A stretch of 12,531 bases of DNA, from contig CAYQDF010000092.1 in NCBI GenBank assembly GCA_964416175.1, forward strand, positions 1-12,531. The letters run 5' to 3'. The notes beneath the pieces were generated by a model. The model was not told the DNA's origin. It saw only the letters and a program-made list of their open reading frames with translations, and did no database searches. Position 1 is the stretch's first letter. Every line of letters begins with the position of its first letter. The position numbers were made by a program, and so were the translations under genes. Positions 1 to 6,323 of the stretch are shown here, in pieces. Source of the DNA: CAYQDF01 sp964416175 (GTDB lineage Bacteria > Chloroflexota > Anaerolineae > Anaerolineales > UBA4823).

Positions 1-583
1 AAAGCAGCTCGGCGATGCGTTGCACGCGCTCCGATTCCAGGGAGGGTTCCTCCAGCAGCAGGCTGGCCACGAACCGATCAATGCCATCGATCTGCAACAG
101 GCGGACCTCTGGTTCGATTGATTCGATGTGGATACCCGGATTGGCGAAGAAGAGCACTGGTCGTACCGTTTCCAGCACGATATCCATCGAGGCGAGGTAG
201 ACCTGGATGGCCCGGTTCATGCTCGCGACGCGCCGGAGGAGATTCGGCCGGTAAGAAACATAACGCCTACGCCGGCTGTCCAAGACTGCCCAATGCTCTC
301 CCCTGGCGCGAAAAATGCCCTCCAGGTTGCTGGCGTAAATGACATGAATCCCCGTGGGGCCGATCAGCACACAGGAGATCGGGAGGGCGAGAGTCGGGAG
401 GAAGACGTTGTGGATTAATGTATAGGTATTGTCCAGCAGCCTTCCCAGGTGGGCGGCGAGCAGGTACTGCGCGGCGAGGTCCTGGTTCCAGGAGAGGCCG
501 TAACGCCAGAGGCCTTGAACCCGGTCGAGCAGACTGACCGGGCCGACTGTACCGCGAATGGGCGAGCGTTCGATGATTTTCAA
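1..583 (-). CDS. NERD-like domain protein, partial (runs off left edge)
   Basis: The frame is open from a TTG codon at 583 to the window edge (194 residues seen, no stop); standard ATG searches miss it. An AGAGG Shine-Dalgarno-like motif lies about 8 bases upstream of the TTG. Residues ~35-150 have the layout of the nuclease-related domain (NERD): an N-terminal helix (QDLAAQYLLAAHLGRLL), a hydrophobic strand with VLIGPTGIHVIYASN (72-86), then EGIFRARGEHWAV (88-100), and a later strand RPVLFFANPGIHI (141-153) matching the usual 'pVvvftnp' strand. The acidic and lysine residues normally on the central strands (iD..vvgp, vEvK) are replaced (PISCVLIGP, IYASN), so nuclease activity is doubtful. 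It lies 27 bases downstream of the 611-922 gene on the same strand, so co-transcription is likely. The fold call is from motif layout only; function unknown. Confidence 0.6.
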   Translation of the reverse strand, partial: MKIIERSPIRGTVGPVSLLDRVQGLWRYGLSWNQDLAAQYLLAAHLGRLLDNTYTLIHNVFLPTLALPISCVLIGPTGIHVIYASNLEGIFRARGEHWAVLDSRRRRYVSYRPNLLRRVASMNRAIQVYLASMDIVLETVRPVLFFANPGIHIESIEPEVRLLQIDGIDRFVASLLLEEPSLESERVQRIAELL

Positions 584-610
584 AGCCGAGACCTCTTAGG
601 AGCGAGGGAA

Positions 611-922
611 TTATACGAGCGGTACGCCCGCCAGGCAATCTGTATCCGCCTGAATTTCTCCGGCAACCACGACTTCCCTGCCATTCTTTTCAAGGATGCG
701 GACAGGTGCCTGCGTCTCGAATGTACCGGCGAGGAAAGGTACCCGTCTCCCGGTGTAGTATTGTTTACCAGCTTTCAAATCATTCACCAGGGTCTGCCTG
801 TCGACCAGGATGACATCCGACCAGGTGGGTCCCCTTCTCAGGTATGCACGCACCCAGGCAATCTGTCCGCTCGAGTCGTATCGCACTGCCTGGACGACGC
901 CATCCACCTTCAATTTTGCCAT
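611..922 (-). CDS. Conserved-looking small protein, function unknown (103 aa)
   Basis: I do not recognise a family. I chose the ATG at 922 because AGAGGGAAG sits just upstream of it as a ribosome binding site; the open frame extends further to 1012 but that part overlaps a hairpin and reads as non-coding. The 103-residue product begins MAKLKVDGVVQAVRYDSSG and is rich in alternating hydrophobic/polar stretches (DGVVQAVRY, IAWVRAYLRR, WSDVILVDRQTLV, REVVVAGEIQAD), which suggests a small all-beta, barrel-like fold. There is no signal peptide, membrane segment or metal-binding cluster. It is followed after 27 bases by the NERD-like gene and preceded by tRNA-Pro on the same strand, so it is probably the first protein gene of a small operon. 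Normal codon use and a clear ribosome binding site make it a credible gene; the role is unknown. Confidence 0.7.
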   Translation of the reverse strand: MAKLKVDGVVQAVRYDSSGQIAWVRAYLRRGPTWSDVILVDRQTLVNDLKAGKQYYTGRRVPFLAGTFETQAPVRILEKNGREVVVAGEIQADTDCLAGVPLV

Positions 923-970
923 AACCGCTTCCCTCTGCTGGCTTAAATGATTTTCTGGCAGATAAATGAC

Positions 971-1017
971 GAAACGTGAAGCGTGTCCAGCGGATCTGCA
1001 TTCACGATTCACGTTTC
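971..1017. repeat. Inverted repeat, 15-bp arms; possible tRNA terminator or interspersed repeat
   Basis: GAAACGTGAAGCGTG (971-985) pairs with CACGATTCACGTTTC (1003-1017) with one mismatch, around a 17-base loop. It lies just past the 3' end of tRNA-Pro (minus strand) and before the 611-922 gene. Reading on the minus strand, the bases after the stem (GTCATTTATC) are only moderately T-rich, so this is at best a weak intrinsic terminator. The nested TTCACG repetition in the right arm also fits a short interspersed palindromic repeat. Confidence 0.5.
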
Positions 1018-1031
1018 ATGGCTTTTTCCCG

Positions 1032-1107
1032 TGGTCGGGGTGAGCGGACTCGAACCGCCGACCCCCGCGTCCCAAACGCGGTGCGCTACCAACTGCGCTA
1101 CACCCCG
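1032..1107 (-). tRNA. tRNA-Pro (anticodon UGG)
   Basis: On the minus strand the sequence folds as a full cloverleaf. The acceptor is CGGGGTG/CACCCCG with discriminator A at 1035; the D arm is GCGC..GCGC with an AGTTGGTA loop; the anticodon stem is CCGCG/CGCGG with loop TTTGGGA (anticodon TGG); the T arm is GGCGG TTCGAGT CCGCT. The body is 73 nt, and the next three bases (1034-1032) read CCA, so the 3' CCA end is encoded. UGG anticodon tRNA-Pro reads CCA/CCG and, with wobble modification, other proline codons. Confidence 0.97.
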
Positions 1108-1116
1108 AGTGGAGAG

Positions 1117-1146
1117 AGTATAATGCGGTTTTCATCGAACCGTCAA
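1117..1146 (-). promoter_or_regulatory. Promoter of tRNA-Pro
   Basis: On the minus strand, -35 TTGACG (1146-1141) and -10 TATACT (1122-1117) are separated by 18 bases. The -10 ends 10 bases before the first base of the mature tRNA, which fits a very short 5' leader, as is common for tRNA genes. Both hexamers are close to the sigma-70 consensus. Confidence 0.75.
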
Positions 1147-1228
1147 GGATTGGTTCGGGGAGAACGGCGGGTTTTCAGGGGCTTTTGCAGGAGGGAGTAT
1201 CCAAAATGGAGTAGAAGCGGTCTCTCCC

Positions 1229-1257
1229 TTACGAGGCAACTCCAATTATGGTAAACT
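1229..1257 (+). promoter_or_regulatory. Candidate promoter of pyrG
   Basis: TTACGA (1229-1234) and TAAACT (1252-1257) are spaced 17 bases apart. This would start transcription near 1264 and give a ~120-base leader containing the hairpin at 1328-1360. The hexamers only partly match consensus, so this is tentative; the rest of the 1108-1382 gap shows no better candidate on the plus strand. Confidence 0.3.
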
Positions 1258-1327
1258 CTTGGGGAGTCAGGCGAGGGATGCGGCATCGAAGGGTTGAATT
1301 AACAGGTACTCGCGCTCAGGTGATCGC

Positions 1328-1360
1328 GTGGGGAGGTCGTCGGTAGACGATCCTCCCCAT
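1328..1360 (+). promoter_or_regulatory. Strong leader hairpin upstream of pyrG
   Basis: GGGGAGGTCGTC (1330-1341) pairs with GACGATCCTCCCC (1346-1358) around a GGTA tetraloop, with a single bulged A at 1350; the stem can extend by two pairs outward. It ends ~23 bases before the pyrG start and ~15 bases before the GGAGG at 1374-1378. The left arm itself contains GGGGAGG, a Shine-Dalgarno-like sequence locked in the stem. No U-tract follows, so a plain terminator is unlikely; translational or transcriptional control of pyrG, or mRNA 5'-end protection, is possible. Confidence 0.5.
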
Positions 1361-1382
1361 TTCCATTAATGTCGGAGGCAGG

Positions 1383-3047
1383 ATGACGACGAAATATATC
1401 ATCATTACCGGTGGCGTGGTCAGCTCGGTTGGGAAAGGCGTCACTGCGGCGGCGATTGGCCGCCTCTTGAAGGAGCGCGGCTTTGCCGTGGCCGTTCAAA
1501 AGCTCGACCCTTATATCAACGTCGATCCAGGCACGATGAGCCCGTACCAGCACGGCGAAGTATTCGTCCTCGACGATGGGGCAGAGACCGATCTGGATTT
1601 AGGGCATTACGAGCGATTTATCGATACCAGCCTCAACAAGGTCTGCAACGTGACGACCGGGCAGGTGTACGCGGAGGTGATCGCCAAAGAACGCCGCGGA
1701 GACTACCTGGGCGGGACGATCCAGGTCATCCCGCACATCACGAACGAGATCAAACGCCGCATCGGCCTGGTTGCCAAGACGACCGGGGCTGAGATCGTCC
1801 TGATCGAGATCGGCGGTACTGTCGGCGATATTGAGTCCCTGCCGTTCCTGGAAGCCCTGCGCCAGATGCGCACCGACGTGGGTCGCGAAAATACCGTGTA
1901 CATTCATGTGACCTGGCTACCCCACATTCGGGCAACGAATGAACTGAAGACCAAACCCACCCAGCACTCAGTGCGGGAGCTCCGGTCGATCGGTATCACG
2001 CCGGACATGATCGTCGCCCGATCGGACCAGACGATTGACGATGGCCTGCGGGACAAGATCGCTTTGTTTTGCGACGTGGAAAGGCGGGCGGTCGTTCCAA
2101 TGGTCACCACCTCCATCCTCTATGAGGTCCCCCTGATGTTGGAGAGGGCAAAAGTGGGGGAATATCTGCTCGACAGGATGGGTCTCAAAGCTCGCCGGAA
2201 GCCAGAAGGGGGGGATTGGGAGCGGTTGATCGCGGAAGTGCGCCGGGACAAACCAGGGGTGCGAGTCGCGCTGGGTGGGAAATATGTAGAGCTGCACGAC
2301 GCCTACATGAGTGTGCGCGAAGCCCTGCACCATGCCAGCCTGGCGTTAGGGGTGGAAGCCTACATCGACTGGGTGCACTCGGCAGAGCTTGAGAAAGGGC
2401 GCGGCTGGGAGGTGGTGCGTAGCGCGGACGGAGTCATTGTCCCAGGAGGATTTGGCAGCCGGGGCATCGAGGGCAAGATCCAGGCGGCGCGCTATGCCCG
2501 TGAGAATCGCGTGCCCTACCTGGGGCTGTGCCTGGGCATGCAGTTGATGGTGATCGAGTTCGCCCGCGCCGTGCTCGGGAATGATGAGGTCAATTCGACC
2601 GAGTTCGACCGCTCCACACCGCACCCGGTGATCGACTTGATGCCCGACCAGCGCGACATCGCAGACATGGGCGGGACAATGCGCCTGGGACTCTACCCCT
2701 GCCAGCTCCAGCCAGGAACGATCGCCCGGCGCGCTTACAACACAGACCTCGTCCAGGAGCGGCACCGCCACCGGTTCGAGCTCAACAATGCATATCGGGA
2801 CCTGCTCTCGTCGGCTGGGATGCGCTTCTCGGGGATCTCACCCGATGGGCGCCTGGTGGAGATCGCGGAGCTGGCAGACCACCCCTTCATGCTCGGCACG
2901 CAATTCCACCCGGAGTTTCTCTCCCGCCCGAACAGGCCGCATCCGCTGTTCGTCGCCTTCCTGGAGGCGGTATGCCAGCGGGCAGGAATCATCAAACCCG
3001 TTGATGTAGAGCCAGCTGTTGAGACCCGCGCCGGTGGGTCTTTGTGA
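1383..3047 (+). CDS. pyrG: CTP synthase (glutamine-hydrolysing)
   Basis: Converts UTP to CTP using ATP and glutamine-derived ammonia, the last step of pyrimidine nucleotide synthesis; cytosolic. The 554-residue length is typical. The N-terminal synthetase domain (~1-270) starts with TKYIIITGGVVSSVGKGV, the ATP-binding loop, followed by QKLDPYINVDPGTMSPYQHGEVFVLDDG split across the usual substrate-binding loops. The C-terminal class I glutamine amidotransferase domain (~295-540) has the nucleophile Cys383 in GLCLGMQ and the His509/Glu511 pair in FHPEF. The ATG at 1383 is preceded by GGAGG (1374-1378). eno follows 72 bases downstream on the same strand and may be co-transcribed. A strong hairpin in the leader hints at regulation; the Bacillus-type G-run slippage control is not evident. 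All key residues are present, so it should be active. Confidence 0.98.
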   Translation: MTTKYIIITGGVVSSVGKGVTAAAIGRLLKERGFAVAVQKLDPYINVDPGTMSPYQHGEVFVLDDGAETDLDLGHYERFIDTSLNKVCNVTTGQVYAEVIAKERRGDYLGGTIQVIPHITNEIKRRIGLVAKTTGAEIVLIEIGGTVGDIESLPFLEALRQMRTDVGRENTVYIHVTWLPHIRATNELKTKPTQHSVRELRSIGITPDMIVARSDQTIDDGLRDKIALFCDVERRAVVPMVTTSILYEVPLMLERAKVGEYLLDRMGLKARRKPEGGDWERLIAEVRRDKPGVRVALGGKYVELHDAYMSVREALHHASLALGVEAYIDWVHSAELEKGRGWEVVRSADGVIVPGGFGSRGIEGKIQAARYARENRVPYLGLCLGMQLMVIEFARAVLGNDEVNSTEFDRSTPHPVIDLMPDQRDIADMGGTMRLGLYPCQLQPGTIARRAYNTDLVQERHRHRFELNNAYRDLLSSAGMRFSGISPDGRLVEIAELADHPFMLGTQFHPEFLSRPNRPHPLFVAFLEAVCQRAGIIKPVDVEPAVETRAGGSL

Positions 3048-3119
3048 ACTCGCGGGTGCAATTTCTGCTGCCTTGACCTGAAACGAATCGAAGTAACCCA
3101 AACCGAAAAGAGGTGCGAC

Positions 3120-4418
3120 ATGATGCCAATCATCGAAGAAATACAAGCCCGCGAGATCCTCGATTCGCGGGGCAATCCCACCATAGAAGTCGATGTCGTC
3201 CTGAACGACGGCAGCCTGGGGCGGGCTGCAGTACCCTCCGGCGCCTCGACCGGCGTCCACGAAGCCTTAGAGCTGCGGGACGGCGACAAGCGGCGCTACG
3301 GAGGTAAGGGTGTCCTGACGGCGGTCGAAAACGTCAACGGCCCGATCGCCGACCTGCTCCTCGGCTGGGACGCCCTCCAGCAAATTGAGATCGACCAGGC
3401 ATTGATCGGGCTGGACGGCACGCCGAACAAGTCGAAGCTAGGCGCAAATGCGATCCTGGGCGCGAGCCTGGCGGTGGCGAAGGCAGCTGCCAGCTTCCTC
3501 GGGCTGCCGCTTTACCGCTATATCGGCGGTGTCTACGCCCATACCCTGCCGGTGCCGATGTTGAACATCTTGAATGGCGGCGCCCACACCGGCTGGCAGT
3601 CAACCGACGCCCAGGAATTCATGATCATGCCCCTGGGAGCTGAGTCATTTGCTGAGGGATTGCGCTGGGGGTCGGAGATCTATCAGGCGCTCAAAAAAGT
3701 GCTCAAGGACCGCGGCTATACCACCCTGGTCGGGGACGAGGGCGGCTATGCTCCTGCGCTCAAGGCCAACGTCGAGGCGGTCGAGGTGATCCTCGAAGCG
3801 ATCGAGAAGGCGGGTTATAAGGGGGGTGAGCAGGTGGCGCTCGCCCTCGACCCGGCTGCTTCTGAGCTCTTCGAGGAAGAGACGCGTACATACAACCTGC
3901 GCCGTGAAGGTAAGAAGCTGGACAGCAGCCAGATGGTTGCCTTTTGGAAATCCTGGGTCGACCAGTATCCGATCGTCTCCCTCGAGGACGGCCTGGCCCA
4001 GGATGACTGGGAAGGATGGCAGCTGCTGATGAGGGAGCTGGGCGACCGCATCCAGATCGTCGGGGACGACCTGCTCGTCACGAACCCGGAACGGGTGCGC
4101 CGGGGGATCCGGGACAGGGTAGCCAATGCACTGCTGGTAAAGCTCAACCAGATCGGGAGCCTGACCGAGACGATCGAGGCGGTGGAAACCTGCCACCGTG
4201 CGGGCTGGCGGGCGGTCACCTCCCACCGCTCTGGGGAGACCGAGGATTCCACCATCGCCGATCTCGTGGTCGCCCTCAACATGGGGCAGATCAAGACAGG
4301 CGCGCCAACCCGGTCGGACCGGGTCGCCAAATACAACCAGTTGCTCCGGATCGAAGAGGAGCTCGGAGATACTGCAAAGTATGCTGGTTGGGATGCGCTG
4401 GCAGCCCAGAAGAAATAA
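3120..4418 (+). CDS. eno: Enolase (phosphopyruvate hydratase)
   Basis: Interconverts 2-phosphoglycerate and phosphoenolpyruvate in glycolysis/gluconeogenesis; cytosolic. The 432-residue length is standard. The N-terminal domain carries SRGNPTIEVDV and the mobile loop SGASTG (40-45). The barrel domain has the Mg2+ ligands Asp244 (LALDPAAS), Glu289 (SLEDG) and Asp316 (GDDL), the catalytic base Lys341 (LLVKLNQIGS), Glu207 in GDEGG, and the C-terminal signature SHRSGETED (368-376) plus KTGAPTRSDR. The start has two tandem ATGs (3120, 3123); AGAGGTG just upstream serves either. One variation: the loop after NGGAH (152-156) reads TGWQSTDAQEF, whereas the common bacterial form is ADNNVDIQEF; His156 is kept. 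It lies 72 bases behind pyrG and ends in front of a large palindrome. Confidence 0.98.
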   Translation: MMPIIEEIQAREILDSRGNPTIEVDVVLNDGSLGRAAVPSGASTGVHEALELRDGDKRRYGGKGVLTAVENVNGPIADLLLGWDALQQIEIDQALIGLDGTPNKSKLGANAILGASLAVAKAAASFLGLPLYRYIGGVYAHTLPVPMLNILNGGAHTGWQSTDAQEFMIMPLGAESFAEGLRWGSEIYQALKKVLKDRGYTTLVGDEGGYAPALKANVEAVEVILEAIEKAGYKGGEQVALALDPAASELFEEETRTYNLRREGKKLDSSQMVAFWKSWVDQYPIVSLEDGLAQDDWEGWQLLMRELGDRIQIVGDDLLVTNPERVRRGIRDRVANALLVKLNQIGSLTETIEAVETCHRAGWRAVTSHRSGETEDSTIADLVVALNMGQIKTGAPTRSDRVAKYNQLLRIEEELGDTAKYAGWDALAAQKK

Positions 4419-4442
4419 GCGCTCGATCGGGTCCAGTTAATC

Positions 4443-4481
4443 ACACCGCTCCAGGCATCCCAAGGATGCCTGGAGCGGTGT
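4443..4481. terminator. Perfect 18-bp inverted repeat between convergent eno and zinc-ribbon genes
   Basis: ACACCGCTCCAGGCATCC (4443-4460) and GGATGCCTGGAGCGGTGT (4464-4481) pair perfectly around a CAA loop. It sits 24 bases after the eno stop and 21 bases before the stop of the opposing gene, where a bidirectional terminator is expected. Neither side has a clear T-tract, so termination could be inefficient or rely on the stem alone. Confidence 0.7.
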
Positions 4482-4502
4482 ATATCCGCTTAGCTGCTTC
4501 GA

Positions 4503-5087
4503 TCACCCCTCTCCCAGTCCCGGTGGGGTCTCTTCCAGGACCGGGGGGATTTCAACCTCCGGCGGCTCTAAAGGCGCTTCCTCCAGGTCCTCGCCTTCTG
4601 TAAATGCTGGCTGCAAGGCTTCGTCGAGCGTCAGGTGCTCACGCCGCATCCCGGGAGCGGGGGTTCCGCAGAAGGGGCAAAGATTCCAGGGAAGCTCCAT
4701 CAGTCTGCCGCAGCTGTGGCAGGGTTTGCGCAGCTTGGTATGGCAGTTCGGGCAGACCAGCCAGTTGTCCTTGATCCTCCGACCGCAGCCAGGGCAGACC
4801 GGGCTCTCTTCGATGGATTGGAGCAGTGCTTCCTCTTCTAGAGTCTGCTGATATTCTTCTTCCATCGTCTGGCGGGGGCGCAGGATCAGGTACACGACGA
4901 TGCCGGGAAGGAACAGGACCGCCACGACCAGCACCGCGAGGATGCGGGAGAGCGGATCGCGCGCGCGCGCCTTAATGTCCCGATAAGTCCAGAACACCAG
5001 GCTGAGCCAGAGAGCTGCCAGGAAGGCAGCCGCCCAGGCGGTCAGGATCAGAAGGATGTTGCTCAGCGCAGCGGGGTCGATGATCAT
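4503..5087 (-). CDS. Membrane protein with double zinc ribbon
   Basis: Function unknown. The 194-residue product begins MIIDPAALSNILL. Two hydrophobic segments, about residues 7-30 and 42-63, flank a short basic stretch (TYRDIKARARDPLSR), so the protein is probably a two-pass membrane hairpin. A Glu-rich linker (MEEEYQQTLEEEALLQSIEE) follows, then two zinc-ribbon units: CPGCG..CPNC and CHSCG..CPFCG, eight cysteines in CxxC pairs with the spacing of double zinc ribbon (DZR-type) domains. The C-terminus is Glu/Pro-rich. The open frame extends upstream to 5246, but that part lacks coding character and overlaps the radC promoter region; the ATG at 5087 starts right before the first membrane segment. 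No good Shine-Dalgarno is seen and the likely mRNA leader is only ~12 bases. Convergent with eno, divergent from radC. Confidence 0.85.
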   Translation of the reverse strand: MIIDPAALSNILLILTAWAAAFLAALWLSLVFWTYRDIKARARDPLSRILAVLVVAVLFLPGIVVYLILRPRQTMEEEYQQTLEEEALLQSIEESPVCPGCGRRIKDNWLVCPNCHTKLRKPCHSCGRLMELPWNLCPFCGTPAPGMRREHLTLDEALQPAFTEGEDLEEAPLEPPEVEIPPVLEETPPGLGEG

Positions 5088-5105
5088 GAGGAGCCAGACG
5101 GGTAA

Positions 5106-5114
5106 ATTATAGCA
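5106..5114 (-). promoter_or_regulatory. Extended -10 promoter element for the zinc-ribbon gene
   Basis: The minus strand reads TGCTATAAT: a perfect TATAAT at 5111-5106 with the TGn extension. No good -35 is found 16-18 bases upstream, which is tolerable for extended -10 promoters. It lies 18 bases before the ATG at 5087, predicting a near-leaderless mRNA. Confidence 0.55.
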
Positions 5115-5162
5115 TGGAAGGGGTGGACGAGATTCAGAGGGCGGGTCCTTCCAGGCATTTTC

Positions 5163-5191
5163 TTGTCCGCAGATCGATCCTGATGTATATT
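5163..5191 (+). promoter_or_regulatory. Candidate promoter of radC
   Basis: TTGTCC (5163-5168) and TATATT (5186-5191) are separated by exactly 17 bases. Transcription would start near 5198, giving a ~35-base leader before the radC ATG at 5234. Confidence 0.5.
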
Positions 5192-5233
5192 CATATCCGC
5201 GAGGGACCAATCGATTGGGATGGGAGCGGGAAA

Positions 5234-5941
5234 ATGGAGCAGACACGCAGCACTTACCGGATCACCGATTTTGCCGAATCAGAACGTCCTCGGGAGCGTC
5301 TATCGCGCCTGGGAGCGCGGGCGCTCACTAACGCCGAATTGATCGCCATCCTGCTCCGGGTAGGAGTCAGAGGGGAAAATGCGGTGCAGGTCGGGCAGCG
5401 CCTGCTGGACCGGTTCGGCGGGGTCAACGGCCTCCACCGGGCAGACTTCAGCGAGGTTTGCCAGGAGCATGGCGTTGGGACGGCCAAAGCTGCGCAGATC
5501 AAAGCGGCCCTCGAACTCGGATATCGGATGAAAAGGGAAGCTATTGAAGCTGAGCCCTGCATCCACAGCCCGCAGGATGCTGCCGACTTGATCGGGTATG
5601 AACTGAGCGCGCTGGAGCAGGAAGAGCTGCGGGTCATCCTGTTAGATACCCGCAATCGGCTGATCGATGTCGTTCAGGTGTACAAGGGATCGCTGAATTC
5701 TTCTCAGGTGCGAGTGGGCGAGCTGTTCAAGGCCGCCATCCGGCGCAACGCGGCCTCGATCATCGTCGTCCACAACCATCCCAGCGGCGATCCGACCCCG
5801 AGTCCCGATGATGTCGCCGTCACGCGCGCCATCGTTCAGGCGGGGAAGCTGCTGGACGTGGAAGTTCTCGATCACATAGTGATTGGCAGCGGGAGGCATG
5901 TCTCCCTGAAGGAGCGCGGTCTGGGTTTTTCCGGTCAGTGA
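5234..5941 (+). CDS. radC: RadC-family JAB1/MPN domain protein
   Basis: RadC family (UPF0758); despite the name, a DNA-repair role is not established. The 235-residue length from the ATG at 5234 is normal for the family. The N-terminal part (~10-100) starts ITDFAESERPRERLSRLG and holds a helix-hairpin-helix-like region with LTNAELIAILLRVGVRG and GVGTAKAAQIKAA. The C-terminal JAMM/MPN+ metal site is intact: HNHPSGDPTPSPDD with His180, His182, Ser190 and Asp193 in H-x-H-x7-S-xx-D spacing, and the acidic partner in EEELRVILLDTRN (~129-141). The frame extends up to 5114, but the shorter start is chosen because the family begins here and the upstream stretch overlaps the promoter. GGGAGCGGGAAAA precedes the ATG as a modest ribosome binding site. 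Divergent from the zinc-ribbon gene, convergent with acylphosphatase. Confidence 0.95.
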   Translation: MEQTRSTYRITDFAESERPRERLSRLGARALTNAELIAILLRVGVRGENAVQVGQRLLDRFGGVNGLHRADFSEVCQEHGVGTAKAAQIKAALELGYRMKREAIEAEPCIHSPQDAADLIGYELSALEQEELRVILLDTRNRLIDVVQVYKGSLNSSQVRVGELFKAAIRRNAASIIVVHNHPSGDPTPSPDDVAVTRAIVQAGKLLDVEVLDHIVIGSGRHVSLKERGLGFSGQ

Positions 5942-5959
5942 GCCTTCGCGGCTGACCGG
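5931..5959. terminator. Hairpin over the radC stop codon, possible convergent terminator
   Basis: CCGGTCAG (5931-5938) pairs with CTGACCGG (5952-5959); an inner AGCC/GGCT pairing around a TTCGC loop is an alternative fold. The stem straddles the radC stop and lies between convergent radC and acylphosphatase. No T-tract follows on either strand, so its role as terminator is only suggested by position. Confidence 0.4.
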
Positions 5960-6029
5960 CCAACCCTGAAGGCAGATCGCACCGCTGGGGATTTCGATCC
6001 TTGCGATCCCATGGCAGGAGTATCAACCG

Positions 6030-6323
6030 CTACACAGTTTGCCGGCTGTAGAACCCGAAGAATTCACCGGTGGCCTCCAGCCACTCCGCATCGACCTTCT
6101 CGACACTGGCCATGCGCGGTCCCACCTTCAAAGAGGCGAGCAGCTGTTCTAATCCCGGGCGTTCACCTTCTGCGACGACTTCCACCGTTCCATCCCAGCG
6201 GTTGCGGACCCAGCCTTTGATCCCCAGTCTGTTGGCAACGTCGATGACGAAAGCCCGGAAGCCCACTGCCTGGACTCGCCCGTGGACGACGGCGTGGAGG
6301 CGAAGGGAGGCGTGTTCAGTCAT
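6030..6323 (-). CDS. acyP: Acylphosphatase
   Basis: Hydrolyses acyl phosphates such as acetyl- or 1,3-bisphosphoglycerate-type carboxyl-phosphate bonds; small cytosolic alpha/beta enzyme. The 97-residue length is typical. The signature GRVQAVGFRAF contains catalytic Arg23, and GWVRNRWDGTVEV contains catalytic Asn41, at the positions known for the family. The ATG at 6323 overlaps the stop of the upstream peptidase gene as ATGA (6323-6320), so it is translationally coupled; GGATGGAG just upstream is a weak ribosome binding site. It is the last gene of the minus-strand operon that begins with the site-2 protease at 10645. Confidence 0.93.
   Translation of the reverse strand: MTEHASLRLHAVVHGRVQAVGFRAFVIDVANRLGIKGWVRNRWDGTVEVVAEGERPGLEQLLASLKVGPRMASVEKVDAEWLEATGEFFGFYSRQTV

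Noticed and set aside
267..638. 123-aa open frame on the minus strand
   Set aside because: Arg/Pro-rich composition typical of an off-frame reading; the overlapping TTG-started frame (583 to the left edge) has real protein character.
449..946. 165-aa plus-strand open frame
   Set aside because: Antisense to the 611-922 and 1-583 genes, no recognisable motifs, no good ribosome binding site.
3073..3100. TTGACC in the pyrG-eno gap as a promoter for eno
   Set aside because: The -35 is good, but nothing resembling a -10 lies at 16-18 bases (TAACCC).
3815..4444. 209-aa minus-strand open frame
   Set aside because: Antisense shadow of enolase; Ser/Arg-rich and motif-free.
4968..4972. GCGCGCGCGC run as a possible Z-DNA or control site
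   Set aside because: Lies inside the zinc-ribbon gene and simply encodes the Lys-Ala-Arg-Ala-Arg stretch.
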